Origin: Ectobius pallidus
Lineage: Eukaryota > Arthropoda > Insecta > Blattodea > Ectobiidae
Length of the DNA stretch: 64,000 nt
Assembly: GCA_964059195.1 (NCBI GenBank)
Contig: CAXKWD010000005.1
Span: 145,105,686-145,169,685 of the forward strand
Reading direction: 5' to 3'
Part shown: piece by piece, positions 24,776-37,627 of the stretch
Position numbering within the stretch: position 1 is the first letter of the stretch
Layout of the letters: each line of letters begins with the position of its first letter
The notes under the pieces: generated by a model
What the model was told of the DNA's origin: nothing
What the model saw: only the letters and a program-made list of their open reading frames with translations
Database searches by the model: none
Translations under genes and position numbers: made by a program

Positions 24776-25345
24776 ATAAAATCAGGTAAACTTATATAAC
24801 AAAGTGCCACAATGCTTTTGTTTAATCAGTGATAGTTGCAATTATGATATGCACAAAATAAGTTATTATTTAATAGTCCAGTATATAGATACAATCCACC
24901 TTGCATTAATTAGGGTAAAAGATTTTTCTTTCTTATATTGTTTGGTATTGTAAGAGTAGTGTAAATTTAAGTTTTCGACCTCGAAAGCCCTAGGAACAAC
25001 TTTCTATGAGGAAAAAACCTCGAAATTTTCGCACTTTTTTCAGTTTATCAGAAAAATGATGATAGACGAATGTTTGCGAAGAGTTGATATCTAGGAGATT
25101 TTTCCGATAAACTGAAAGAAGTGCGAAAATTTCGAGGTTTTTTGCTCACAGAAAGTTGTTCCTAAGGCTTTCGAGGTCGAAAATTTAGATTTACACTACT
25201 CTTACTATAACAAACAATATAAGAAAGAAAAATCTTTTATCCTAATTAATGCAAGGTGGACCCTTTTTTCCCTACCTATATACTGGACTATTAAATCGAT
25301 TTCCGAGATAAGCTCCAGATCGATTCATTAAGCAGTTAGGTGGCG
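24776..25345 (+). repeat. Repeat family A, copy 5 (5' part, split by a fold-back element)
   Basis: The family A start reads to ATAAGTTATT; after the insertion it resumes at TTAAATCGATTTCCGAG and stops near 25345. Confidence 0.7.
24874..25290. mobile_element. Fold-back element with TTAA target duplication
   Basis: The 417-bp element begins TAGTCCAGTATATAG and ends with the exact inverse. The arms are about 185 bp and around 90% alike, with shared blocks CCACCTTGCATTAATTAGG, TTTTCGACCTCGAAAGCC and AACCTCGAAATTTTCGCAC. TTAA flanks at 24870-24873 and 25291-25294 fit a piggyBac-type insertion, but the ends are not typical piggyBac. Confidence 0.85.
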
Positions 25346-25752
25346 AATTATAAAATAAATTATCGTTGGTAACACTTCTATTTTATTCCATTATCTAGCA
25401 TGTAATAGAGTGCATATTAAAGTATTTTTCATAAAATACTGGGCCCTACTTATAATATTATAGGGATAATTTAATGCACGAGGTCTCAGTTGAGGAAATC
25501 AGGCGCCAGTGAAGCGGAGGTAACTTGACCCACGATGTGTGAAATTGTGTGCGCTTCAGAGTGTACGAGGATAAAGAGCCGCCGTAATGACGTGCGTGAC
25601 ATGAATGATATCAGGTTTCCTGGGGACGTAGAGTGACTGACCCCACATCTTCCTTAATTGTGCTCGTATGTAAATATTATATATACCGTAATGGAAGTGA
25701 TATTTCAACATAAGTACTTTACGATAGCTTCCACGATTTTGTTTATATAAAC

Positions 25753-26098
25753 CAGTGATTCCCAACCTGGGGGGGGGGGGGCTTTAAGAGACATGGGGTG
25801 GAGCGCAGAACGATTTGGAATTTGTAAAAATTTTGTTTACAAGCCCGAAAAAAGTGCATTCCTTTAAAATCTCAATTACTATACTGTTTCATAAATATAT
25901 GCGACTTAATTAATAATTACTTTGACTTGTTGATTCAATATTATGTCTGTAAAAACGGGTGTGATTTAAAAATGTTGTGCTTGTTATGTTGTCTTAGTTT
26001 AATTCTTCCTTTAAAGATATTAAAAAATGGTAGGGGATCATAGTGACTTGCCACTTCTCAAAAAAGGGGCGTCAAAACAATACGGTTGGGAAATCCTG
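25753..26098. mobile_element. hAT-type MITE, decayed
   Basis: The left end CAGTGATTCCCAACC matches the inverse right end GGTTGGGAAATCCTG. Flanks ATATAAAC (25745-25752) and ATATCCAC (26099-26106) agree at 6 of 8 bases. Confidence 0.55.
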
Positions 26099-26419
26099 AT
26101 ATCCACATTCTCAATAACCTACTGGAGAAATAAAATAAAATGGGTCTATTATGAGAACAAACAGAACATTAATGAAGAGGTACAGTTCGTTTCATGGAAG
26201 ACTTGGCCAATCGTGAGAATTTCTGCGTCGCGGCGGCCACAGCTGTAACTCCCGAGCGATCGAGTGAAAATCTATTCAAATAAAGCCGCTAACGGTGTAA
26301 TGATTCAGATTTTCACAATTACAGTTAAAATTACAATGATAATAACCATGTAGGCCTACCTCATTACAAGAGATGTTGAAAATGTCTTCCTCATAGTGAT
26401 CGCAAATATGTCGTACTTG

Positions 26420-26688
26420 CAGTGGCGGATCCAGAGAGACATTTTGGGGGGGGGGGACCAAAGTAGAGAGGGAAGTTTTTACTCATAAAAATTAATTATT
26501 CCCAGTACACAATTGAAAACAAAATGAACATTTCAGCATTTTCTTACAAAGGTATTTCAAAATAATGAATGTCGTTGCTTTAATTTAAGTATTTGGGTTA
26601 TGTTCTAATAAATTTTGAATAATTTGTGCTTAATGTTACAAATTTTTGGGGGGGGAATTTCCCCCCCCCCCCCGTGGATCCGCCCCTG
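26420..26688. mobile_element. hAT-type MITE with perfect 8-bp target duplication
   Basis: Ends CAGTGGCGGATCCAG and TGGATCCGCCCCTG are inverted. CGTACTTG flanks it at 26412-26419 and 26689-26696. Each inner edge carries a G- or C-run. Confidence 0.9.
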
Positions 26689-26696
26689 CGTACTTG

Positions 26697-27575
26697 TTAG
26701 CTGAAAAACGTCCATTTCATTTCATACATTGGCAGCCATATACGAGAAATTAATAACCTCCGTCTGGACAAGTGCATACTAAGTGGCAGAAGAGTTCACG
26801 AACAGCTCTAAAGCTCCCAAAATAGCTTCAGGGTACGTATTAAAAATTATTATTTCACAAGCAGTAACGCCTGTCTAAAAAGTGTATTATCAAAAACACT
26901 ATTATCATAAATAACTATTCTTTCTCTAGATATGAAGGATATTTTCCTAAACTTTTTATATGCCGGTACTTTTTTACAACTGTAGGCCTATATACTAAAA
27001 TAGCTTTAAGTACTCTACTTTTTTCAAGTTCGATGAGTAAATATTTCTGGACGTGGAGAATGCGTTACATTTAGACTGTTAGTTTCAATTCCGACCAAAA
27101 TTGAGGACCGTTTTGACAAAAATCAGCACCTCAATTTTTTCCAAATTCGTTTTTTAATGGTTTTAGGTGCTTTGAAGTGAGATCTTTAAGATGGTGAAAA
27201 AAGAACACAAGAAAAGTCAACATAACCAATCCATTTGAAACCTCAATATGCAGTATATCTTCTATATGTTAATAAAAAACTAAGTAAACCTTCTCCTGAA
27301 CAATAATTTATGTTTTGGCATGTGTTGAGTTTTGTCCAATCGGTTCTCAATTCCGGTTGCAGAAATCTCATGATTTCCACTTATATTTTGTTGTGAAACT
27401 ATATAATAAATTACCTTTAGATTTAAGACGAATTTACAACTTGAGTGATTTTAAATAGGCCCTACAGAGTTAAAAATATTATCAATCAACTAAACTTATA
27501 TACTGTACAGGAATATTTGGAGACATTTTCTTTAATGACTAGCTGAGAAAACCTATTGCATTGAATGCTTAATGG

Positions 27576-27626
<51 letters not shown>

Positions 27627-29307
27627 TAATAATAATTATTATTAATTATTTTATTATTATTATTATTATTATTATTATGAAGAGTTTCCAATCTGATGTG
27701 GAACTGCTGCACGATGTTAAACAACGTGTTTATACAGATGGAATCAACAACTTGTATTCGTGCTTATGTTTTTTCTTTGATTCTTATTTCTCAACTCAGT
27801 GTAATTACCATATAATGCTCAGCATTAGTGGAAAAGTTCACATGCGTGGGCATTCTAGTATTCAGGTTATTGTTAATTGCTGATACTCTATATGATGACG
27901 CTATCTAACACTCGTGGTGTTTCTTATTCGTACGATTATCCTAAAATCGTGAAAAAATAGACAGCCTAAATGTTATCAGTAATAACATGTGAAAATTAAT
28001 ACCTTGATACAGTAATACACTAATTGAGAATAATCTTCGGCTTATTTAATACGGTCCATAATCATGTATGGTGAAAATTGGATGGGCAGGAACTCCGAAA
28101 ACTATTTTTTGTCCAATAATTTTGCTTGGAAAAGTATTATTATCAATCTGTTTTTCCGAATCCAAAGTATTTATGGTTCTTTCAAATTTATAAATATACA
28201 TTTTTGCACTCTCTCCTTTTGGGAAAAAAGGAATTTAGCTAAGGAATTAGGCTTATCATTTTACAGTCATTTATAATCAAATATCAAATTCTTAAAAATA
28301 TTTGCCGATTTCATAGAATGCATTGGCAATTGATGATATTTGTAAATTATGGTTCACCGACATATAAGTTATACGTATGTTTAACACTGCGGCAAGTCTG
28401 CAGTATAGCAAATCCATCTACATTTTGGAGCCTATTTTAACATATTTATGAATATTTAGGATTAATTTAAAAATTAAACCAAACAAATGTGGTTTTACTT
28501 TTAAAATATTTTTCAAGCTGTATTTTTCCTATTTCTAAAAACAATGTTTCTATTGCTAACATTATTAATAGTATTTGAAAAGTAATGGTATTATCTATGA
28601 TCCCATGAAGAAAATAATAGAAAGTAACAGAACCAGGTGGATAGAACATTTTGTAGGCGGAATTAGTTAGAATATCACTGCTGCTGTAAAGAGCTGGTGG
28701 TTGAAGTTTGGTCGTCCGAAAAGAACTTGAATTTATCAGGTACGAGAATAGGCCAATTGAGACCTTATCCTTGATTGCGATAATGATTAAGATGATGATG
28801 ATGGTGATGAAGATAGGAGGATATTATATTTTCAAGTTGCAGAAAACTATTCCTAATATTCTCCATTATTTTGGAAATAATATGATGCTACTTGATTCAG
28901 AACAGTCAGTAGAGGGCGAGATCAGACAATGTTCGTGTAAATGTCTGTAGGGATCCGTGATGTGTCAGGATGAGAACCTTGATCTGTGCGAGACGTGACC
29001 CGTGACAGATCCGTGACATTCCAAAGCAAACATTCTCTGAGCATCTCTCTCTGTTTACGCATGCAATTTCAAATACTAGAATAATACCCTTATATCCCAT
29101 TGGCTTATTGTGGCTGTACGCTTAAATTAATAATATGGTATGAGAATATGTTTCAATATAGGTCTTAAAATGAAGATAGTAAAGGAAATTAAAAGAGCGA
29201 CATCAACTTCTATAATTCGGGGTGCCCTGGGGTATGAAGCTCAAATCCTGAACATTTGAAGTGCCAAATTTGCCACTGTAAATGACGGCGATAATAAGTG
29301 GAAATAA
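26697..29307. other. No gene seen
   Basis: Apart from the inverted TAA microsatellite nothing is recognised; short open frames lack start, splice or domain support. Confidence 0.45.
27576..27678. repeat. (TAA)n/(TTA)n self-complementary microsatellite
   Basis: About 55 bp of TAA repeats turn into TTA repeats, making one perfect inverted microsatellite able to form a hairpin. Confidence 0.9.
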
Positions 29308-29817
29308 AATTAATTCAGGTAAACTGGTATAATTGAAAAAAATGATGTAACACAGTTCCAGGATGCTTTTGTTTAATCAGTAACAATTGCAATTATTATG
29401 GAGCAAAGACGTTATGCTCCAAATCGATTTATTAAGCAGGGCTTGCGGAAGGACAAAAGTCTAAAGTTTGATAAGCATATGTGAAGGAATATTTGGGTAG
29501 TGTTATTTGACGAAGCTGACAGACTGTATTGCAATTTCCCAAGCCGTTTATGGACACTATGAAGCAATATGTAGTCATGAGAACAGATATGCATTTGAAA
29601 AATTCTAATATAAATAGACACTAAATTGGGCATTACTCTGGTAGCAGTCAACCGATTTTGTCCAATATCAATATACTTCTTTCCATGAACGTTATAAATT
29701 CGTATACCAAGTTTAATGAAAATACGATAAAGCATATTCGAGTTATCGCGCTTACAGACGGACAATTCCCGTCTACCATACAATCTCAGAAAGCACCATT
29801 CTGGCACTTAATAAAAA
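29308..29817 (+). repeat. Repeat family A, copy 6
   Basis: Complete from the GTAAACTGG start to CATTCTGGCACTTAAT. It shows the uninterrupted site where copy 1 carries a SINE (GGGTAGTGTTATTTGACG). Confidence 0.75.
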
Positions 29818-30365
29818 AATTACCTGCATATAAAAATAGCTAGATAATATGGACCCTCGGATAATCGAATTTTGGATAAACGAGTTTCTGCTAGAGCTGC
29901 GATAAATAACTGGATAACGGTTAACTATAAAAAAATTAATTGTATTGCAGATAAAACAGTTAACTGTTATTTGAACACATATAGTAGTTAATTGGACATT
30001 ATTTGTAGTTAAGCTATCTGGATTTTTATGTCGATTAACCATAGACAGACAATCAGATATAGTTAATTCTTATTCTCTGGCCTATGTACCGTATGCTTTC
30101 CTATGTTTGTCATGAGGACAATATCACATGAGCAGTCGCCAGAAGCACTCTAAGACATGACGAAATGTTTTCAACAACCTTCTTACACCAGAAGCGATGA
30201 TTCGGGCTGTATTTGATATCATTTAAACTATCTTTTAACAATTAAATGTATAACCACAAATAATACGGCCATCAGTTAAAATAATGTCATTATATAGCTA
30301 TATGATGAACTGTTACCTGTTAAGTGGATAAAAGATAATGGTTGTTTGAATACCTATTTGTTTTG

Positions 30366-30830
30366 TTAGCCATATTTTAGTAAACTTAGGTCCGAAGTGT
30401 TATATTTCAGTCAATTAGGTATACAAACATTACCATTTTTTTCAGTATCCAAATACTAGTAGTATCAGATACTAAATTTATCTGCAACCTTTTGTCTCTA
30501 TTTTTTTACACCAAAGATGTAACTGTAAATGACTTAGGCCATCGCATTAAAAAAATAGTATCCCTTCGATTCTCAGTCACATTTGCATTTTTATAGTAGA
30601 GTAGCCATAGGTATTAATTTAGTAAACTTAAGGTCTAAGTCTTGTATTCTAGCTAATATATAAACGTTAGCAACTTTCAATTTTTTTTCAGCTGGCACAA
30701 ATATTTTCAGAATTCTGTAAGTAGTTAGTGGAAACCCTCCAAATGGCAGTATCAGACACAACATTTTCATGTAACATTTACCTCTATACTTTTACACCCA
30801 GGATCTAACTACAGTATAAATGACTTATCT
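30366..30830 (+). repeat. Diverged tandem repeat, about 235-bp unit
   Basis: Two units share TAGCCATA, TTTAGTAAACTTA, GTATCAGA, TTTTTACACC and GTAAATGACTTA or its close variants in the same order. Confidence 0.6.
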
Positions 30831-32128
30831 AATTTTTTTTTTAAAAAGGCATAACCATTTGTAACTCAGCACCTTCATGATTTTTTTTTTCACAAAATGT
30901 TTCACTTAACGTAAAGGAAAGTAGTTGGACAGATTAATTGGCAAATATCTAACCTAGTGAAATTGAAATTGTTTAGGAGAGAATCTAACCGAATGCAAGA
31001 GTAAAGTGAGACGCATCAAGAGCAAAGAAAGTGATAGGATGCAATGTGTTGAATAAGAATCTTCCAAGTTACAAGGCAGTCACTTTTCCTTTCTTAAGAT
31101 GCAGCGTATGGGTGTTTAGGATGTAAGCAGTTTCTTAACTTCTAGAAATCTCTCGACCTTGCAGCAAGCAGGGGTCGGACGTGTTGCTCATACCGAAGAG
31201 TTGTAGCCATTGTCTCCTATATCCATGTTTATACAACCCTTCGAATTACGTTGTCAACTTGTTGGTGACTGGAATCTTGCCTTCTGCTCTGGATGAACTG
31301 AAGCGATATTTCCATTAATGGATATGTCTCTGAATGAGGAAAATTCCTCTTGAGCCAACGGAGTATTAATTACAGTTACCAGCTGAATGTAAGATGACTC
31401 AAACCCGATTGACGGCTTGGACTATTCCTTGGACGAGAAAACAATACCATGCTTTCCTTGGAAACGGAAGTAAAGAAACTAGTCCTGCATTGTAGTTGTG
31501 GGTTATGTTGAACTCTCACGCCCAGTTTCATCAACAGCGGGTTAAGATTTAGCCTCGAATTATGTGTTCTATGCTCTTGATTTGACTAAAATTTTGTTCA
31601 ACCGACAATAGTTAGTATTTGACACCGGGTTAAAGTTGGAGTTAAGTTTTATAGTATAATCGGTATATGTTCTGTAAATCCTATAGACGGCGAAGAATGA
31701 ATCACACTAAATATCGTGATCGTGTTTAGAGGGTGAAGGTAAACATGTGAAAGGATTATCCTGTGGGTCAATTAGGTGAAAGTACTCACAGCACAATTTT
31801 CACGACTTACAGGCAATTGCTGGTTTTCCCGCTCGATCTAAATATTTCTGCAACTGACTATTAAGCAGAGTATGATGAATCGATGTCTGCATGCAACTAT
31901 ATCAACCACGAATGTACATTCAGTCCTCATGGAATTTCCATGTTTAAGTATGTCACAGCAAGAATATATTCGCATTTGGTTACTAGAAACTAGTCCAGAA
32001 TTTGAAGTTGAAACAATTACATAATGACCTTCTACATGAGCTTTATACATTTACATTTAAAATATACAATTTAACGTGAGACCTCCCGAGTAAGCTACTG
32101 TTCTTGGCCGGGAGTCTGGTTAACATTA

Positions 32129-32279
32129 AACTAAACTAAACTAAACTCCGTGGCGCTATATCCCTGAAGGGACAAGGGCTACTACCCGACCGCTGCGTCA
32201 TCTACCAGATGACAGGATTGGGGGCATGTGGTCGGCATGCCGACACCCACGGCCGTTAATGGTGGTTTCCATAACCGGA
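32129..32279 (-). mobile_element. Type 1 SINE (5'-truncated) with 13-bp target duplication
   Basis: CTGGTTAACATTA flanks it perfectly at 32116-32128 and 32280-32292. On the minus strand it ends GGCGCCACGG-like body, then an (AGTTT)n tail. The body matches the SINE at 558-805. Confidence 0.85.
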
Positions 32280-32994
32280 CTGGTTAACATTACCATATTT
32301 AAATATTTTTTCTTATAAAAACTTTGATATTTTCAAATTTTAAAATGATTCTTATTTTGCAATGTTTTGTTTGACAAGTTAATGGAGCTTTTTATGAATT
32401 TGTAATAGTTTTATATGCTTTTCTTTTAAATAAGTTATTTTGTGTTTTGTTTAATGAAGCTTTTATACAATCTTGTTCGAGGATTAGAGATACGCCTTAA
32501 GTATTACATTTAGGTTAAAAAAGTGGGCAAGGAATTATGCGTCTTCATGTAGCGAAACCATGATTATTGGTTTAATACTTTTTATAACTTGTATGCTAAA
32601 ATTTGAATAAGGCGTGGTCATACATTTATTTTAGTTTTAATAAGCCTACGTTGAATTCCTTGTATATGGGCTTAAAGTGAGTTCGATGGTCAATTTTTTT
32701 CTTTAATCATATCTATGTTATTAATTTTTGTAATATCAATGACAGTCCGGAAACAAGTTTGTGTTAGCCCTCCTAAATATTCTTCAGTTTGGGGCAAGTT
32801 GTAAATCACGTTAAGTCACGATTCATGTGACATGTAGACAGTGTTTTCTTTAATGAATAGATACATGGATAATTTTCTTAGTACTTTTCCTCACTGTTTA
32901 TTCATGAGATGAAGTTGTAATGGACTGGTAGTGAGAATTTCCTTTGGTGAGAGGTGGTATTGCTTAAGGTGTCAAGTTTCGAGTTTTTATAGAA

Positions 32995-33112
32995 ACTATT
33001 AGAAAAAAACCAAGTACAATTGGCCAGAAACGGGATTTGAATCTGGGGCCACCCGAATGCATGTCCAAGACGCTACCTTCTCGGCCACCTAGCTCGGTCA
33101 TTTTTTATTGTT
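32995..33112 (-). mobile_element. Type 2 SINE head fragment
   Basis: On the minus strand a tRNA-like GAGCTAGGTGGCCGAGAAGG and B box GGATTCAAATCCCG-like sequence are visible; the tail is missing. Confidence 0.6.
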
Positions 33113-34533
33113 TGTGCATTATTTTGGTAATCATCTCATGTCTTGATGTATTGCACAAACATTTTTTGAGGACATTTACATTACGTTTTCATTCTGCCGT
33201 GTGAGCGAGGTGGAGTGAATGCACAGTCTTATTTATATTCATTATTCTTAACTTTCCGGTGTTCCCAAAACTTAAAGATGCAGCGCTTTACGTACGCTTT
33301 CCGGTCAAGGATTAAGGCTACATTACGAATATTTAATATCACCTACCTGAAGAGAATGATGAACATTTCTTGTTCTTTATTCTCCTAATAAAAATGTAGA
33401 TTTCTCACCAATCATCGTTATGGGAGGAATAAGAATGTACGAGATGACCTAAGATCACCGTGTTACTGACGTTGCAATACGAACAGTGCGAAATGATATT
33501 TTGCTATATGATTTTGTTTGCATAGTTTCTCTTCATAAGATTTAAATATCAATTTTCCTCTTCATTTATCCATATTTATTTTACATGTAAAGTGGACAAA
33601 AATTTCAGATTTATTTTGTTGAACGTCTCCATTGAAGTTATTGTTTTGTATATAGTATTTTTGGCCAGATGCCTATGTAGTTATACACACTCGAGATCTA
33701 CTTAATGATCTTTTATTGACATAAACCTTTTTAGAGCTAAATTTGTATAATAATGTAAGCATTCTTCATGTGAAATCATCAGTGGGCAGTAAGGTTTAAA
33801 CCGATTAGGAAATTTCAGTGGCATAAATGGTTTCCAAAAATGATAGTAATAGTGATATGTGGATAAAATTTTTCATTTACTACATAAAGTATTATTCTGT
33901 TAATCTTACATTTAATACATTTTTGAGGTGACACATTTATACGTCAGTAGCAGTGAAAAGGATTAATACTGTCCCAGTGTTGCCCCATTTTGACTTCTGT
34001 GTCGTCCATTGAGCTGAAATACAAATATTTTTGAGGTCAGTGGTGTTGTCGTACACAGCGCCTTGACTCGTGTATCCGTTACGTCTACAACATCCGAAGA
34101 TACGACCATATTTCAAAATATTCGACCATTTCGAACATATTACAAAATTATTAGATGGACGAATGGGGATAAAGAATGTAGGCCTGATTGGGAAAACATT
34201 GAACGATTTGGACGAAACTTGCGATGTGTGTGTTTTCTTTTTTGGGGAAGGGGCTAGGGTTCTCGAATCTGAGGTCGTTCTTTTCTCCGGGTGGCGCTAT
34301 CTAATCGTGAAATGTACCTCGAAACCGGATTTTAAACTTTGTTATTAATAAAAGTTTTAATTGTTCATGAATAATTTAATATAAATGTTAATAAATACAA
34401 TGTTTTAATTAGTTTTGCTGTTACTGAACTAATTGAATTAATAAACGCGCGCGAAGAAGCGGGCTCCTGTTAGTTAATAATAATAATCATGAATGTTCAT
34501 CATTGAGTCGCATGGTCGAATATAAAACGCCCT

Positions 34534-34702
34534 CTAGGATTTGTGTATCTTCAATTCGTATTCATGCTTTTTTAGGTAGTCTTTGAATATAATACTGTCC
34601 CTCTCCCACAGCTGTACCTCACTACAGTTTAGAAATGAATATTTCTTGTAACTAAAACTACCAAAGCTCCTGCCTAGGGTATCATTTATCACCTCATCGA
34701 CA
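34534..34702 (-). CDS. Candidate terminal exon of an unidentified gene
   Basis: The exon follows an excellent acceptor on the minus strand (long C/T tract, then GTGCTCAG at 34710-34703). It enters in phase 2 and reads 55 codons to TAG at 34536-34534. The product is hydrophilic and coding-like (for example SFSYKKYSFLNCSEVQLWER near its middle). The upstream frame continues open without a clear exon. No polyadenylation signal was found downstream. Eighteen codons of it recur, inverted and in frame, at 34969-35022. Function unknown; a transposon-derived exon is also possible. Confidence 0.35.
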
Positions 34703-34968
34703 CTGAGCACAAGAGGGGAAAGAAATAAGATGCGATACAAAAGTAATTTTAATCTCAAGGAAAATAAGTTGTGTGAGTGTTCCAAGAGCTGGAATCAGAT
34801 GCAAGAAAATAGTAAATTTAATGATCGAGGTAAAGAACCCAAGCTTGGGGTTGAGAAAGCAGTGTTCGTGAATTTAGGCTAATAAGTTACATTCTAATTT
34901 AGCAGTGAGTAATGAAATACATTTAAAATCATTCCTGTTTTGACTGGTGGTGCACTCACGCAACGGAA

Positions 34969-35040
34969 AACTGTAGTGGGATTCAGCAGTCTGAGAGACA
35001 CAGTATTATATTCAAAGACTACCCTATTCATAAACTGTAG
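34969..35040 (+). pseudogene. Inverted partial copy of the 34534-34702 exon
   Basis: The first 18 codons match 34629-34576 (minus strand) at 46 of 54 bases with no indel, and the frame then runs to TAG at 35038. The conserved end reads SIIFKDY in both. No acceptor or start was recognised in front of it, so it looks like a fragment. Confidence 0.4.
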
Positions 35041-35477
35041 TAGGCCTACCTATGACAAGTGAGATTTGAGAACATAAAGAAAATATGATCGTATTTCGCA
35101 ATCACCCTAAGGCTTGTGCTCACACTCGTGTTAAATGCATGTCTTGTACATGGCTACTGTTCATGCAGGGAATAAGTGATCGAGACGAAATATGTGAAAT
35201 CACTGCGTTTTTGTCACTTCACACGTGGTGTCAACTCGTCCATGACTTCAAGCTGCCAGAAGCGGAGGTATCCAAGCGACACTCGGAGAAACCACAGGAA
35301 AACAGTAAACACCACAGGGGCCTCTCGCGAACTTTCCAGATACCAGTCTGTGTGCGTGTGCGTATGTATGTAAATCAGTAGGTGAACAGCACAATCTTAT
35401 AGAAAAATCTTATAGAAACAACATTTCATACTCCTCTTTTGAGGGTGCGACTTTCTTTTACTGAGATTATCATTTAA

Positions 35478-36420
35478 CAATAAAAAAAATTAATGTGAAA
35501 TACATAACTTCCTCTGACCAAATAAAAGTTTGCTACTTAGTATAATGTATTACGTATGGAATTTGCTTCACGTAAATTAATTGTAAAAATGTAGAGAATG
35601 TTGTTACCGCATCGCATCACTTCCCCGAAAGATAAATACATAACCCAAATAAAATCTGATCAATGCACTCACGTAACTTTATTTACCCTAGGCGTGGGCA
35701 ATAGATCTTTCTCACTTCACATTCTAATATAAAATAAAGAGTGCGTATTCAGTCGTTTCAACCTGTTGCAAAGCTCTATTGTTCACCAGACAAGACTGAA
35801 TTGATCAAAGAGTAGATGGCTTATTACATCCTTCAGATAATGTTTTCGAAAAATAGGCCTAATTCAAGTAAAAGTTTAGTCTTTAGTGCAAGAACCTGAT
35901 TTAAACAAAATCGCTAGAGAAGTTTTCGAGAAAAAATGCGAAAAACGAAATATTCTTCATATACGGTGCCATTAAAAATAAGTAACATTCTCACCTCAAA
36001 TAATAATGATACGAAATAAGAGGCCGTATTGTAGAAACCTTATTCAATTAGCCTGATGCAAAGATGTACTGTTTACCACGCAAGTCTTAAAAACCTGAGT
36101 TTATACTAAACGATGGCTGGTTTATAACTACCCTTCAGTGAATTTGTACGAAATAATGCCTTTAGTAAAAAGATGTCACGTAAGTTGTAAAAATAATACT
36201 ATTGTCACTGCCGTTTTTTGGGGAAAATCGCGAAAAATAAATGTTTCGATGTAAAGGTAGTAAAAGTAAGATACTCGTCGCCAGTCTTCGTGTAACTTAG
36301 GCCTACCTAAAAGATAAATAACCCAAATATAAAATGTTTTTATATGACTTTCCGTTCACTGTTCACAGACACACAAACACTCACACACATAGACACGCTT
36401 GCAGACATGTTTCTGAAAAT
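35478..36420 (-). repeat. Repeat family D, copy 2
   Basis: Reverse of family D: ATAACTTCCTCTG at the left end, GAGGCCGTATTGTAG-type blocks inside, and the GACACACAAACACTCACAC tract at the right. Confidence 0.6.
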
Positions 36421-37085
36421 AACATATTTTGATTTAGTGGTCTTCACATTTTATCCATTAGGTTACTACAAGCATTAGCCTACGTAATCGAGAGTAGTGA
36501 AGCTAATTTTTAATATTTTAAAGCAATGAATGTTCATTTTTTCATTCTTGTATGGAAGTTGTTCCCATATTCCTGTAAATATGTCATAAAGTTCTATGTG
36601 GGATGATGAAATGTACATCCCAACGATATCTTCGATTAGGCTAGGCCTATATTGTTTTAAATCTTTGTGGTGGAGATGTCAGAATTTTTTCTGCAGGTGG
36701 GCCAGAATTTAAAGGTGGGCCATGAGTGTATTTGTGATGAAATTTATGTATCTAAATTGATAAATAATTGAATTGAACTTGTGATACACTAACGTAGGCC
36801 TATGTTAAACATTTTGTATTGTGATATGGTCGCGTAAGCAATTTAGAAACCTTTACAAGAACTCTGACTTTTGGAATCGATTGGATTCAATTTCTTTCCT
36901 ACCAGCTATTCCCCTCCCCATCATATGTTTAAATTTGAAGCGTTACTGGAATTGAACGCCAGCCTCAGTGCTAGCCTTGTATCGTTCCGCAATATCACAT
37001 AGCTCTATTGCGGTAATTTTTGGAAAGTATACAGATCATACATGTTTTAAAAACAAGAAATGGCTTTAATCAAATTAATTTTCAG

Positions 37086-37110
<25 letters not shown>
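37086..37110. repeat. Poly-T tract
   Basis: About 25 T residues, 0.4 kb upstream of the RP-repeat gene promoter. Confidence 0.85.
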
Positions 37111-37116
<6 letters not shown>

Positions 37117-37492
37117 ACTCTCCACTCTTTGGTAATCAACTTTATGCAAATCGTAGGTGGGTCAAAGGGTAAGACAGATTTTTTTTTTTGGTTGGGCTAA
37201 ATAGTAAAGAAATAAATACATATTTCACTTTAACTTTAACATAAAATGCTGAATGACTCTTCTGCGCAAAAAGTATTGTTTCTCCATCATGTTATTGTTT
37301 TTTAAAACAATGCGAGCTATTTTTCTTCCAACCATTTCACAGATTTTTAATTTGATTATTTTATCACCTGACTTGAGTTGATTATTTTGTCGAAACATAC
37401 CTTTAAAGATTTGACCGTCCATATATAATCAAGATAACTAACTAAGCTATTGTAAGTTGTAAAACAGAGCAGTGACTATTGTTAAAGTAGGT

Positions 37493-37499
37493 TATAAAA
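37493..37499 (+). promoter_or_regulatory. TATA box of the RP-repeat protein gene
   Basis: A TATAAAA element lies 90 bp upstream of the ATG at 37583. A start about 30 bp downstream (near 37525-37535) would give a 5' UTR of roughly 50-60 nt. A TATA box with a very short leader and a signal-peptide first exon is common in highly expressed insect secreted and cuticle genes. No clean TCAGT initiator is visible, so the start site is inferred. Confidence 0.6.
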
Positions 37500-37582
37500 T
37501 GTCTAAAAAGTGTCGCGGCAACCCACTGTCGTTCAATAGCTCTTGCAAACTTGTTCAAGAAGCGAGGCTGTACGAGTTGGTC

Positions 37583-37627
37583 ATGTTCAAGGCGTTTATA
37601 TTGTTATATATCGCTGGGATTTTACAG
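37583..37627 (+). CDS. Exon 1 (signal peptide) of the RP-repeat gene
   Basis: ATG plus 14 codons, encoding MFKAFILLYIAGILQ, and ending exactly at CAG|GTAAGT, a consensus splice donor in phase 0. The 15 residues are a basic start followed by a hydrophobic core. Confidence 0.72.

Larger units (their letters stand above)
30831..34533. other. No gene seen outside two SINEs
   Basis: Overlapping open frames at 34063-34348 have no recognisable domain or splice boundaries. Confidence 0.4.

Noticed and set aside
35085..35381. 98-codon open frame
   Set aside because: No domain, no splice context, ends in GTGTGCGTGTGCGTATG simple sequence.
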